Origin: Chlamydomonas reinhardtii
Lineage: Eukaryota > Chlorophyta > Chlorophyceae > Chlamydomonadales > Chlamydomonadaceae
Length of the DNA stretch: 64,000 nucleotides
Direction: 5' to 3'
Assembly (NCBI RefSeq): GCF_000002595.2
Contig: NC_057020.1
Location: forward strand, 5,996,985 to 6,060,984
Within the stretch, counting starts at the first letter, position 1. Each line of letters opens with the position of its first letter. The notes under the pieces were generated by a model. That model was not told the DNA's origin. It searched no databases and saw only the letters and a list, made by a program, of their open reading frames with translations. A program made the translations under genes and the position numbers. Positions 36,927 through 49,123 of the stretch are shown one piece after another.

Positions 36927-38771
36927 TTAGAAGCCAGACATGGGGCCCAGGATGCCAGACCACTTCAGGTAGGTGATAATCTGGCGGATGATGCCCTCGC
37001 CGGTGCCGGCCTCCACCAGGATGGCGGCCTGCCAGATGTGACCAGAGGCAGAGCGGGACCCGAGGTAAGTGTCCAGGACCTCAAGGTGTCGGCTGCCCAG
37101 CAGTGCAGTACTGCAGAAGCTGGAGCGGTACATACAAGCAAAAATGGCGGCAGCGGTTCAGGGCTGCCGCACTCACCAGGAAACCCAGCATGGCGGCGCG
37201 GCCGTTGGTCATCTCCACCTCACGGGCATAGGTCACGTCATCCACACCGTACAGGTCCTGCATGGTCTGTGAATGACGAAGCAACATGAGGCAGGGGACG
37301 AGGGAGCGGGTCGTCAAGAGGGCGGTGACAGGGACAGACAAAACTCAAGGCATGCCGCGGAACTTGCAGGTAGGCACGGATTGCGGCGTACACAAGCACC
37401 GGGCCCGCACACCGCAAAACACATGGCGACCCAGGTCTCACCGGCTCGCGCTTGGGCGCGGGGGCAGCGGGGGGCTCCGCCACGGCAGTGGCAGTCGAAG
37501 ACTTCATCTCGCTGCGTGGGCAGGCAAACCAGGTTACTAAGTAAAGAGTTGCAGAGCTTCGAGAATGTCTCACACCGCATGCCATTCGCCTCCAGAACTC
37601 CAGGCTGCGTTGCATCAAACCTCCCCTAACACAGCGGCACGCGGGCCCCGCAGCCGTACACACCACTGGTTCACTGCGCGGCCCCTCGCTCCCGGCTGCC
37701 CCTCCCGGCCGCTCACCTGGCAGCGGCGTCCGCGGCGGCCTCCGTGCCGTTGACGTTCAGGAAGCGGTCGGCGGGCATGCCGGCGGCGCGGGTGGCCTCG
37801 ATGGCCGCCATGTCCAGACCGGGGCTGGCGAAGTCAGGCTTGCCCTTCATGTTGCGGGCGGCGTTGTCCGACATCCAGTCGTCCTTCTTGGTCAGGCCCA
37901 GGAAGGAGCGGTAGCGCTCAGCCTGGCTGCAGGGCGATCGTGGACATAGGCGAGGGCGCGGGGTACACGGGTCAGCACGCTGTTCCGAACAGGCCACGGA
38001 CGCAATCCAGAAGTCATTTGGGTCGTCCCCGGCGCCAGGGGCACGCGCTAGGGGCTGCTTCCCATCCGCGTTGCTTGCAAGGCCAAGCAAATTGCTCAGC
38101 ACTCGAGTCCGCTAGAGTCACCAGACCCGCCCGACTTACGTGCGGCTCATCTTGCGAGACACCAGCTGCTGGATGGTCAGTGCGGTGCCGGCCACGGTGG
38201 CGCCGCCGAAGATCACGCACATAGCAGCCAGCAGGGGCATGGAGGGGGCATCCAGGCCCACCTGGGCAAGAGTGCCCTTGCCGGTGGCAAACTCCACTAC
38301 GATGGAGGACACGAAGCCCATCATGCTCCAGCGGCCGACCCAGGTCTGTTGGTGGGAGGGAAGGGGCAGCTGGCTGGTGAGAGGTGGGAACGATGCCCCC
38401 CGTGGAGGAGGTGCAAGTGACCAACGCGCACTAGCAGTGCTGGGGCCACACAGAGAACCTTTGGACGGGCGCTAGCTTGAATTGCGCTTACCTCGGCGAA
38501 AGGAGTGAAGCCGAACACGCCGTCAGATGAATCCATACCGACAGAGTCAGCCCACTGCAAGGGAAACAAGCGCGGGCCAGTGGAATCAGCAAGGGTGCGT
38601 TCTCATCAGCTCTGCAGTTTGCACATACAAACTCCCTACCAGTTCTCAGCTTACCTTTGCAAAGCCACTTTTCTCGGCGTTGACACGGGCAATCACTGCG
38701 CGCGGGCGAGGGGCCACATTGCGCCGCGCGGACACCGACGACTGAGGAGCGGACTTGCGAAGGACCTGCAT
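36927..38771 (-). CDS. LHC-like (LIL) chloroplast membrane protein, 285 aa
   Basis: Seven exons, sense order: 38771-38655, 38554-38492, 38345-38140, 37926-37717, 37511-37442, 37266-37177 and 37028-36927 (TAA), all in phase. The N-terminus (MQVLRKSAPQSSVSARRNVA, then RPRAVIARVNAEK) is a chloroplast transit peptide. Helix 1 follows FTPFAETWVGRWSMMGF, whose E-x4-R is the LHC chlorophyll-binding motif. Helix 2 is PLLAAMCVIFGGATVAGTAL. Helix 3 follows REVEMTNGRAAMLGFL, with a second E-x4-R. Helices 1 and 3 end alike (VVEFATGKG and LVEAGTGEG), as in the pseudosymmetric LHC fold. Between helices 2 and 3 lies a long stromal or lumenal loop of about 110 aa. Such proteins bind pigments transiently and protect or assemble photosystems. 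The length and long loop recall the Chlamydomonas LHC-like MSF1/LHL3 type, but I cannot confirm that assignment. Confidence 0.85.
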
Positions 38772-39984
38772 TCTTGCTGATGTAACTGTAGTGTAAGACA
38801 GTAGAATACTTTGGAACGACTGTAAGTTAATACCCTAAGGCAGCAAGTGTTTGCCTTAAATTGCTCCCGCGACCAATGGGTGGCCACCAAACAAGGATGT
38901 ACGGCTTTGCTTTTTCTGGCCGCGCGCTCACATAGGCAGCCCGTTGGGATTATGTAAAAGCCCATTTATGCAATTGCCGCTATGAACACGCGGCTGGTCG
39001 ACCTTGTGGTGCCGGAACGTGCGGGGTGCAACACCCGCGAGCAGCGTCTGGGGCTGGAAACGTGTGCCCCCGTAGGCGCACCAGGGAAGGTGCCTCCCTG
39101 CCGCGCACCCCGTGTTTTGACTACTTCAGAGCGCACGCGCGAGCAGAACACCGCTCCTTTGCCAAAAATCTGCAACTCATGCCGCAGGTCCGACGGCTGT
39201 TGCTGACTCAAGCTCTGTTCGTGTGTTCCCGCCCCCGACGTTCACTGCACCCCGTCTTGCCTTAATCGGCGTGCTTAGGTGGAGTCTCCAGTTCTGACAA
39301 AGATCCAGTTTTTACAGCGAGGGGCCAAAGAACCCAACACCCCGCATGGATTATGCCTCCCAAGACGCTCAGCAGTGACTGGCGCCGGTTTGCCACGTGA
39401 CACAATGCACACCCTTATGCCCACACAATCCGTGGGCTGTGAACTATCAAGGACCTGCCTACTCCATCATGGTCTGCGTCATTGTCACAGCTCTGCAAGT
39501 TAATACAGGTCAAGTCAGTCCGGAAGTCAAGTTCGTCATACGGTATGTTCATGTCACGGTGCAGTCTGCGCGCAGTCCAGGACACAGACCTGCACACACC
39601 TACGAATGCAACTACAGCGCGCGGTCTTGCGGCGCGCGCTAAAGCTCATCCTTATCCAAGCGCGTTCTATCTATCACGATACGCTGACAGCCTCTCTACC
39701 TCTGCGACAGCAGCACGCGCACTAATAGCATCCTCCTCCACACAATCGCCCGCCTGAAGCGCAGCCAGGACCGCGCGCCCGGCCCCCACAGCACTTACGC
39801 AGCCTCCGTAGCTGCTTACGCCGTTACCAACAGCATCCGCTCCAAGCCTGCTGATGCCTTCCGTCTGCTTGTCCAGACGCCTGCCGCAGTCGCCGAGCCA
39901 CGCCGGCGGACAGTCGAAGCATTATGCCATGCTCTGCGCCAGCCATGGTTCTGTTCGTTTGCTGACAAGAATGGCGGTTAGCAC
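38772..39984. other. intergenic, LHC-like promoter and TRAP-alpha 3' flank
   Basis: Both neighbours are on the minus strand, so the left part is the LHC-like promoter and the right part the TRAP-alpha 3' UTR and terminator region. No exon or RNA gene is recognised. Confidence 0.4.
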
Positions 39985-41352
39985 TTATTGCGCCTTCTTG
40001 GCGCCAGCCTTCGCCGGAGCGGTCTTCTTGTTGTAGAAGTTGGCAACGTGCGTGCCGGCAACCCACTCGTCGTTGTTGAAAGTGCGGGACTCGTCAGTCT
40101 TCACGCTCTTCTTCTTGCCCACCATGCTCTTCACAAGAGGCACGTCCTTGATGGTGGTCCACACGTAGTAACCTGTTCGAGGGGATGATGGCACACACGA
40201 TTGAGCTATGCAGGGTGGAACCAGCACGCATACGCCCGCACTACGTCAGCCTCGTTAGGTCGTCAGCCGTCTCTGTCGTCCTCTTAGAATGGGGCTCTTC
40301 GGGCCCTTCCGGCGCACATGGCGCCGGCCGCCGTCACGTGTTTCCTGCTTTCCACAGCTGTGCTTGTGGCTGCCCGTCGACCCTCCCGTTGACGAGTCCA
40401 ATCCCAGCAACCTACCGCCAGCAGCCACCAGGCCAATGAAGATGACGTACAGGAAGATGAGCTTCCAGTCAATCAGCTGAGGCTTCTCGCTCACGGAGAC
40501 GGTCTGGTTGAAGAAGGTGCTGGACTTGAAGCCGTCAGCGGCCTCGTAGAACACGGTCAGGGCAACCTGGTAGTCGTTGGGGGGCAGGTCCTTGGGGGGC
40601 AGGAAGGTGTACTCCACCGACAGCTCCTTGCTGGGCTCAACGACCTGGAAGTAGACCTGTTGAGGGCATAAACAGCAAAATGTACTTGAGGTGATGGCTC
40701 GGTGGATGCACAATCCGGAGGGAATGCAGGCAGCTAGACCTTGCGACGGAGGTGGTGGGCACACAGCAAGCCGCAGCACGAAACCGTGGCAGTAGCACCC
40801 AGTACGCTCGCCTCTCCACTGTTCCAAACGAAGCCCCATTTGTCGTCTCAAGCTTCTCGCCCAATCGTGCCCTCCACACACCTGCTGGGTGAAGTTCCAG
40901 TAGTAGGCGCGGAAGTCCTGGGCGTTGTTTAGGCTGCCCATGACCGCGGAGATGTTATACTTCTCCGCGGCCTCATTCCGGATGCCCACGACAACCTTCA
41001 CCTGCACGCCATAGCGGAATACTCTTCAATATGGAACTGATGGAATCAATGAACGACCTGTGAGCGCAACATACGAGCTTACGCACCGGCTGGCCCGCGA
41101 TGAACTGCTTGGTGGGGAACTCAGGGAAGAAGAAGCCGGTGCTGATCTCGCCAGCAGGAGGAAGATTGGTGAGCGGGTGCGCGCGCGGAGCTTCCTGGGC
41201 GACTGCAATAGGCAATAGCCCACAGATCGTCAAGGGATCGTGCCGAGAACGCGGACTGCCCCAATGACAATTAGTTTCTCACCAGCGAAGGCAAATCCGC
41301 ACGCCAGGCATGCTGCTAGAAGCAAGGAACGGCGGAGAGTCGCGGAAGCCAT
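39985..41352 (-). CDS. SSR1: translocon-associated protein subunit alpha (TRAP-alpha)
   Basis: Five exons, sense order: 41352-41283, 41202-41087, 41001-40882, 40656-40416 and 40172-39985 (TAA), total 244 aa. The signal peptide is MASATLRRSLLLAACLACGF...AVAQ. The lumenal beta-sandwich contains the family's conserved segments: FFFPEFPTKQFIAGQPV, VVVGIRNEAAEKYNISAVMG, AQDFRAYYWNFTQQVYFQVV and KELSVEYTFLPPKDLPPNDY. The single TM segment (KLIFLYVIFIGLVAAGGYYV) is followed by a basic cytosolic tail (MVGKKKSVKTDES, KAGAKKAQ). TRAP-alpha is the core of the tetrameric TRAP complex beside Sec61 at the ER and assists insertion of some signal sequences. Length is close to plant homologues (about 250-260 aa). 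The acidic N-terminal stretch of animal TRAP-alpha is absent, as expected for plants. Confidence 0.92.
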
Positions 41353-44247
41353 TGGGTCGCTGCTGCTGCTAACTCGATGTCTGCTACTTTGACCGTGAAT
41401 AGACGCACTGGCAAATTCACTGGTGTGATGGGGATTACGCCTAACAATTGAACTACTCAATGGTGTGTCGCAGCGCTCTAAACTCGAGGCCCGTTGCAAG
41501 AGCCCCCATGCAGCGTCGCGCCGTACCGTCGCGCCGGGGACAGCAGTGCTGTGCCTGGCCGAATTTGGAGCCGCCAATCATTGACAAATACTACTCATGC
41601 TTCAACTTGCATGCTACAACGGGGCGTATGTCAAAATTGCGACACAGCCTCAGACGGGTGCCCGCATGCTGTGTTGGCCATGGGACACGTCCGTTGCCAA
41701 GTTATTCGCAATGGTGATATCGAATGTGTTACTGGATTAACCTTAGCAGTATAGCATCCTGCCAGACGAGCAGGGGTATGCGTGGGAGCGGGGTTCCGGC
41801 GGGGCAGCACAAAGAGGGCCTCCGGGCCGGTCGCGGCCTGGCCTGGCAGGGGAACAGCCCTCTCCCAAGCGCCGTTGTGCGGAAGACGGCAGCCCAGCGC
41901 TACCTTGGGCCATTTGGACACCTGCGCAGGTGGGTCTAGTGTTGGGAAGGTCACATGGGGGCGGGCAGGGAAAGTGCTACCATCTGGGGCGGGAGAACCG
42001 CCGATCTATGGCGAAGGTCAAAGGTTACAGTTCACTCTGTTGTCATGCGCCGGTCGCACAGCTCGCAGAGCATGGGTCTCTGCAATGAGCCTGAGGGGTT
42101 CTGCCTCTGCAGATGATCGCGACACGTCACCTGCATGGCCCATTTGCCGTGCCTAGTGCCTTAAACAGGCTAGGCCATGTTGCTGGCTGACGTGCAGGCC
42201 AGGGAAAGTGGAAAGCCCCACACAGGATCTATAGCTCACAGGGACACATGGCCAACCCTAGGCCTCAGTGAACTGCCACCAGGTACCCACTGGTGGTGGG
42301 CTCCGCTGTTGCTTCATCCCCATCGGTGCACTACCAGGCGGGGCACACGTGGGGGCGTCGGGTTGGCACCCGCGACTCACTTGCGGTGCAGGAGCAGCTT
42401 ACGCACACCTGTCTCGTGGCTAAAAAGCTGCCGTTATCATGCTGCGGAGTCCTCATCAGGGCCGTGCAGGCCCGCAGCCGCAGCCTGAGCCCGGAGGATA
42501 TGACCCGCGGCCGTCGGCAGCTGCGGCCGTTTGGTGGCACCCTTGCGTGCGGCGCAGCTCGTTAGGGAGGCAAATGGGGTGCGAGGGAGTCAGGCTGCGT
42601 ATCGCAGGTAGCACGGGTCCCTGCACCCACCCGGCCGCCCATGGACCTGGCGGTGCGCCCCCCACCAGGGCTCCCTGACACCTACTTGCGGTGCTCCTGC
42701 GGTGTCTGTTGGAGTTGGGTCAGCCAGCTGGCGGGCTTGCCATACATAGTGCCCCCCTCCGCAACGCCTTCCCGCCGCCACATTGTAACGCTATCCCGCC
42801 GCCTCCTTGCAGTGCGCGCTCCCCCGCGCGGTCCCTTGGCCATGCTGTGCTGCCCAGGATCGTGCATGGCGCCTCAGGAGGCAGTGCCACAAGGCGCCGG
42901 AGCCACGCTTGTGGTGGCACAAGGCCTGGCAGCTGGGCAGGTGAGTGCGGCATACCGGGGGTACCGTATGCATGTGGATACGCACCTAGCGGCGTGTGCG
43001 GGCCCGGCGAGACCCTCGCACTGTCGTTCGCTAACAGCCGGGTCATGCCGCGCAATGCCTCTGCGGCTGCCAGCAGCTGCATGGCGCTGCTGTGGCCGGC
43101 GGCTACAGCTTTCGCTCTCTGGTCACCTTAGCCAGTGTTGCTTGCGGGCCGCTGCGCTGGAGGCTGGCACGCAGAATGGGCTCAGTACCGATAGTTCGGA
43201 GGACCCAGACTGCGGAGGACGCAAACAGGCAAACTGATCGCCTGGTGGTGCGGGGTGCGGGCAACGGTCGCCCTGGATCTTGGTGGGCTCGCAGTCTGGT
43301 GGACCTGCGTGGCCATACACAGACCCGGTGTTTCTGAACACCTTCATGTGATGCGCCATTGAATAGTGTGCCGCAACGCTGAAACTCGGGTTGGTGGTGA
43401 CAAACAGGCACCGTACGAACAGGGGAAACCGACCGTGCCATGAGTGCCGGGGTGTGGTAGTTTAACGTCAACACGGCAGGGACACCTGTGGCTGTACTTG
43501 CGTGAAGATGACATGATAAATAGGGTGTTGAGCGGCAGCAAGGTGCTGCTGGCGTCGGGCCATTGCCGATGGGGCCCGCGGACAACAGAGCCCCCAGCCG
43601 GCCCATGGAGTTGATCTGCGCGGTGCGCAGCGTGGCATGCATGCAATACGGTAGCAGGCACCACACCCCGGGGCAGGGATGCCCTCAAGGCTTGATCGCG
43701 TTGAGCGGCACGTTCTTGGTTTTACACAACTACCTGCCCCTCTGACCTTGTTAGCTTATTGTCCAACGCATAAGGGTGCATTGCAATTGCGCTGTGAGCA
43801 GCACCACCGTACCCACTGCTCAAACTCCCAGTGTCACTGGCACTGCCGCATCGCCCCGGCTCTGCGCAAATCCGCCACAGCGCCGACTGCCCCAGACTGA
43901 CCTCTCCATCAACACCCTAAACAGAAGCGTGAGCACAGCCTGTGCCGTATGCTGCCTTATTCTATACACTCATCATCAAATGCCCCCTCGTTTACAAAGG
44001 CGGTTGGCCTTTCATTTATAATACCCATTACTGGTCAATGTCGCACAGCACGCGGGCCCGGCGGGGGCTGCGTTGCCGTCTTCACTTCTACACGCAGATT
44101 GCCGGTAATAACAATCAATCCTAGCTCCAGTGTAAACACCATGCGATAGATGCACGGTGCCCGCTGGCGCGCAGGCGAACACCCGAGCATCACCTGCTGT
44201 CACAGTTAGGTCACTACCAGTCCGTGCCGACTGAGCTCCTGCTGGTG
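41353..44247. other. intergenic, 2.9 kb, no gene supported
   Basis: Between the TRAP-alpha start and the COV1-like stop, both minus strand. Several plus- and minus-strand frames of 60-200 codons exist (for example 42641-43237 and 43103-43666), but they overlap each other, lack codon bias or domains, and join no convincing exons. TGTAA on the minus strand at 43996-43992, about 250 nt past the COV1-like stop, is a possible polyadenylation signal. Confidence 0.45.
43992..43996 (-). terminator. candidate TGTAA poly(A) signal of COV1-like gene
   Basis: Volvocine-type TGTAA in the right orientation about 250 nt downstream of the COV1-like stop codon. Confidence 0.35.
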
Positions 44248-46624
44248 TCACGGCCGAGGCACGGTGACCAGGTTAGGCGGAATGGCCATGCCGCAAGACA
44301 CGACGATTTCTGCGGGCGTTGACACAATGACACGGAGTTACCAAGAGCCTGTCAGCGCAAAGCGTATGTTAGAAGCTGACCAGCTACCGCAACCACGTGC
44401 CAACAGGCCCTGTATTGACTAGCTGTAACCCGCCAGCGGGTGCTGCACACCACGCCCGCCAAAGCGACACCAAAGCTCCTCCTTCTCCCTCGCACCACCC
44501 AACGCCTCCCTCATCTCGCTTCTGCTTGCCCGCCCTCTGTCTCCTCCTGCTCACCTAGGCCTTCCCGCACCGACAGGTTTGTGTGCATGACGTCTTTGTC
44601 CTCGAGCAGGAAGATGTCGCCCACATACACGTGGTTGGTGGGCACGTACACCGTGTTCAGCTTCGTGTCCTGGCTCCCCATCTGCAACCAATGACAGTGG
44701 AGTGGGACGTAGTGTGGTTAAATGCAGTGCAGTGCGGCGACGTGGAGGGGGCGCGTTATGGGGCAGGGCATGGGCAAGACCAGCACGAGATTGGACGCGC
44801 ACAACATGTGTGGCCATCGGAACAAACTGCGGCGCGCTGACACACAGCTGCCTGCTCCGGTACCAGCGCCGCCGGCAGGTCCCGCCACCCACACGCGCCC
44901 GCCCGCTACTCCGCCTACATCGCGTCTGGGCCGGTTGCCACCGTACCTGCAGGACGGTCCGCCCCGTGATGAAGGCGATGGCGTACTCCCCTTTCCGCGG
45001 GTGGCGGATGATAACGCACTCTTGGAAGGCCTTTGACGCCTCGTTCTCCGGATTGATGGCGGCGCTGACCTGCGCTTGGGTGGAAGTTGTGCGCTCAGTA
45101 TTCCGCAAGAAAGCACGAAAGCGCTTTGTTTCCCAATCCATCTCTCCAACCAAAAACGGAGACTGCCTGCGGCAATGTCAGCCCAGATCAGCACCCAGGA
45201 CACTGACAAGGCAGCAAGTTAGCGCGCTTTTACCGACCTGCTTGGATGCGCTGTAGATGTGCTTGACGAGCGGCAGGCGCTTGATGATCCACTCGCCGAT
45301 GCCCAGCAGCGCCGAGCCCAGCCACGACGAGAAGAACACGCCTGTAGGCCGATCGGGGCGCCCTCACTCCTCAGCAGCACACCGGGCGACGTGCCCTGCT
45401 GCTCTGTCCCGCCCGCATTGCATTGCCCCCGCTGACTGTCCGCCCCCATTGGCATTGCCCCCGACCCGGCATCTGCGACATGCCCTGGCTGCAGCAGCCG
45501 AGCGAGCCCTCCACCAGCAAGAGGTGGCCAGGTGCCTGTTGCACCGCCGCCCGCACCACCGCGCGCACCACCCGCCCGCAGCACCGCCCGCACAACCACC
45601 CGCACCACCGCCCGCACCGCCGCCCTCACCGTCATCTTTGACAAGCCCCGGATCCTGAGCCGGCTCCTGCCATGCGCTCTGCCACTCACCGATGAGGAAG
45701 ATGAAGCTCATGGAGGTGATGAAGCCCAGTCCAAACACGTGGAAGTCAAACAGCTTGTAGTATATTGGCTGCAGAATCCGCAGGGTACACCGAAGCGTGC
45801 GTCAGCCTTCGTCCCTTCGATGCAGGCGTCGCCAGCATCCCTCTGTGTGTTTCGACGCCCTGGCCAGCCCTACGGCCGGTCATGCACGCACTGGGGCGGA
45901 TCGCCGCTGCGGCACCAACGATGCAGCCTGGCCCTGACCCACGTCGAGTTCTCTTCGCGGTGCATAACCGCCACTGAGACGCCTTCGTTTTAGTTTCACT
46001 CGAGGCCATGCGCCAGCGCAAGACCGACGCGCTCACTGTGCCACGCCGCTGCAACCCGTCACCCAGGCCACACCATGACTCACCGAGAAGAAGTTATCAA
46101 AGAATGTGAGGAACCACCAAGTCACATACACTGTCACAGCCACCGGGAACAGGATGGCACTACAGGCAGAGAGCGGCAACACGGGCGTGGCAGTAGCAGG
46201 TGTAGCAACGTGAGCTGCGGCGCTGGCGGGTACGTGTCATGCCGCCTGTTCCATTGCGTACCACCCCACCAGGCGCGCCGAAAACCCATGCCACCGGAAC
46301 AACTTACCATCCGACGGCGAACTTCCGCGAGGCCCAGCTGTGCACGATGCTCGTGAGCGCCTGCACGCGTTAACACCGTTGGCGCGCGGGTGCAACACCT
46401 CGGCCCTCCGGCCACACCGTCCCCTCCCAGGGAGCAGGCGATCTGCGTGTCAGGGCCCCCTTGGTCCCATTGCAATGCCTTACCTGCGCCCCGCTTGCCG
46501 CGCGTTGTCGTCCCGTCCCGCTGGACAGCCGGTGTATCTCGGTCGGTTTGGAGCTGTCCGCCTCTGGTAAAAGCCGCGCGCTCGCCTGTACCGCCTCCAC
46601 GTCTATAGAGCCCGGTGAAGGCAT
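44248..46624 (-). CDS. COV1: COV1/LCV-like DUF502 membrane protein, 254 aa
   Basis: Eight exons, sense order: 46624-46484, 46360-46308, 46159-46084, 45768-45690, 45341-45238, 45069-44947, 44681-44555 and 44309-44248 (TGA), all in phase. The N-terminal 47 residues are polar. TM1 is CAILFPVAVTVYVTWWFLTF, then DNFFSPIYYK; TM2 is GLGFITSMSFIFLIGVFFSS. The family core follows: GIGEWIIKRLPLVKHIYSAS, AINPENEASKAFQECVIIRH, GEYAIAFITG, NTVYVPTNHVYVGDIFLL and NLSVREGLEIVVSCGMA. These match plant CONTINUOUS VASCULAR RING proteins almost block for block. The family sits in the Golgi/endomembrane system and affects vascular patterning and trafficking in Arabidopsis; in a unicellular or colonial alga the role must be a more basic endomembrane one. 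It is divergently transcribed from YJU2, 502 bp away. Confidence 0.9.
45530..45635. repeat. GCACCACCGCCC minisatellite in COV1-like intron
   Basis: About nine degenerate copies of a 12-nt unit (CGCACCACCGCC and variants) within the intron between 45341 and 45690. Confidence 0.75.
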
Positions 46625-47126
46625 TGCGTCCGGGCTCGGCCGAGAGCCGTGATAAATTTTCCTCTCCGCCAGGGTCGCCCCAGAAAGAGCGGCTGGCTAC
46701 TATGCAAACTTTTAGGAGTAGATTCGCAAAGCTGGTAACTTAAAATGTAGGTTTAAAGGCGCAAGAAGCTCAAGGAACGTGTTTGCTGGCAAAGTCAGAG
46801 CGCAGGACAGCCAGCTCTCAGTTTCGGGTGCCCAACTGAATATTAGTCGACAGATAAGTAATTGTTTCGGTATATGATGGGAAAGGTCCCCACAAGAGTC
46901 TAATCAGCTGCAATTAGACTTTGTCGGGCAGCCTCATTCCGTGTGCCCAATTCTGAGACAACCAAAGATGACACGGCAAGCTGCACTTCACATCTCACAT
47001 ACGTTAACTGCGTAATCCAAGCTATAACGGCCAAGACCAGCAAGCCCTGCAACAGATTATAACATCTTTATCTTATTGCTTAGTTTTGAGGGGCGCCACA
47101 CGCATATTTGAGCACTTGTAGCAGCC
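46625..47126. promoter_or_regulatory. divergent promoter region, COV1-like / YJU2
   Basis: 502 bp between two outward-pointing start codons. The middle (about 46730-47100) is markedly AT-richer than flanking coding DNA and contains no exon. No specific factor site is claimed. Confidence 0.5.
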
Positions 47127-49123
47127 ATGGGAGAGCGTAAAGGTGAATCGCGTGCAGCGGCGCGATGGCTAAGCTCCGGGATGCACCCTGCGCTCAATGG
47201 AGACCGGTGCCTAAACCCCTGGCTGTTTCACTAGTTGGTTGCCTTCCATATATCCATTCCATGTCAGCGCTGCATCTCTCGCCTTCGCAAACGTGGCGGG
47301 CCCAAGGGGGCCCAAGCGCGCTCGTCTCACCAGCCCACCTTGGCTTGGTCCCAACCTGTTGCCCTTCTGCCGCCTGCCCCATCCCCTGCCCCTCCCCCCT
47401 CTCACAGTGCTCAACAAGTACTACCCGCCGGACTTCGACCCGGCCAAGCTGCCCAGGGGCAAGCGGCGGGAGACGAATGAGATGAAAGTGCGCATGATGC
47501 TTCCCATGTCCGTGCGCTGCAAGACATGCGGCACATTCATGTACAAGGGCACCAAGTTCAACACGCGCAAGGAGGACGTAATGGGGGAGAACTATCTGGG
47601 CATCCAGATCTTCCGGTTCTACTACCGGTGTAAAAAGTGCTCGGCAGAGTTCTGTATGAAGACGGACCCCAAGAACGCAGGTGCGTGCCGGGTGGTCGCG
47701 TGGGCAGCCGAAGTGCGCCCGGAGCACAACAGGCAGCGCGGGTGGATTGCCAGCATCTGCATGCGTTGTGCCGCAGCGCACTCAACTCTTACGGCTGGCT
47801 AGCGACTACAGATGGCGTGGTGGCTATCGCTCATAACACTACCGTACCGTATCGACTCGTTGCCCTTGCACACAGACTACGTGCTGGAAGGCGGCGCATC
47901 TCGGAATTACGAGCCATGGCGTGACGAGGAAGCGACGAAAGCAGAAGCAGTAAAAGCGCGAGAAGAGGAGGAGATGGGCAATGCCATGAAGGTACGGCGG
48001 GCGCGAAGTGGGGGAGGCTGAGAAGCGCGTGAGGCGCGGCTCCGGGTGCGACACCGTGAGGGGCTCGGACGAGGCTGTGGGTCCGTGCTCCAGTCTCCTC
48101 GCTTATGTAGGCTTTATCTGCTGCATCGGCCCTGGGCTACTGCAGTCGCCCTCCTCTGCGTTTGCTTTCGCCGCGTCGCGCTGCCCACCTGGCGGTACTG
48201 CCCCCGCCCCGCCCTTCCCTCCCTTCCCGTGCAGGCCCTGGAGAACCGCACGCTGGACTCCAAGCGCGAGATGGACATCATGGCGGCCTTGGACGAGATG
48301 AAGGCGCTCAACGCGCAGCACGCCAAGTGGGTGGCTGGGCCGCAACGAGAAAGGGGTTTTCGCAATCAGAGACCATGACAGGCTAGATGTTTGCGGGGCG
48401 CGCTGACACTCAGGATCTATACGGTATTCTGTAAATCTCTGCTTTCTATCAGCACTTTTGTCACGTGCCTTCCTTCATTTGTGGCCTGGCCGCAGGGTGA
48501 CCACGGAGCAGGCCATCGCGGCGCTGCACGTGGCGGCGGCGCAGCAGCACCTGGACGACGAGGACGCTGAGGACGCCGCCGCCTTCTATCAGCTGCGGGC
48601 ACAGGTGGCCACGCGGCGCCTCAGCGACAGCGAGGAGGACAGCGCGGGTGAGGGTGGCGGCGGCGCAGGCGGGCGGCCAGGGCCGGCGGCATCGGGCCGG
48701 AGAGCGGGTGGTCTGGCCGGCGGCGGCGGCGGTAGCGGAGGCAGGGGCGTGGGCCCGTCAACGTCGGCGGCGGCAGGCGCTAGCGCAGGGGCAGGAGGTT
48801 CAGGGACAGCAGCGGCGGCGGAGCTGCAGACGCTGGACCAGATGAAGGCTGAGGCTGAGGCGGGCGGTAAGCCCGCGAGCGGGCCGGCGGCGGGGCCAGC
48901 GGCTGCGGCAGGGTCGGCGGCGCGGTCTGCGCCGCCGGCTCCAGCACTCAAGCCCGCCATCAAGGTGTTGGTGAAGCCGAAACCGGCGGCTGCAGCAACG
49001 GCCAAGCGGCCAGCGGAAGCGGAGGCGGGCGGGAGTGAGGGGGCAAAGAAAGCCAAGGCGGAGGAGGCCCCCGTGGGGCTCGGCTTGCTCGGCCAGTACA
49101 GCAGTGATGAGAGTGACTCGTGA
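47127..49123 (+). CDS. YJU2: splicing factor YJU2 (CCDC94) homologue, 374 aa
   Basis: Exons 47127-47142, 47408-47680, 47876-47991, 48235-48326 and 48496-49123 (TGA) join in phase. The start MGERKVLNKYYPPDFDP is the diagnostic YJU2 opening and runs across the first intron, which fixes the 16-nt first exon. Two CxxC pairs (MRCKTCG and YRCKKCSAE) form the zinc site. FNTRKEDVMGENYLGIQIFR, MKTDPKNADYVLEGGASRN and PWRDEEA follow the family order. YJU2 joins the Prp19-associated spliceosome and promotes the first step of splicing by positioning the branch helix. The second half (from about residue 215) is low-complexity Ala/Gly/Lys-rich and ends with the short GLLGQYSSDESDS. The family's ordinary length is about 280-330 aa; the excess is in this tail. 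Confidence 0.93.

Noticed and set aside
42641-43666. Overlapping frames of 120-198 codons on both strands in the TRAP-alpha/COV1 interval
   Set aside because: No domain, no codon bias, mutual overlap and no exon partners.
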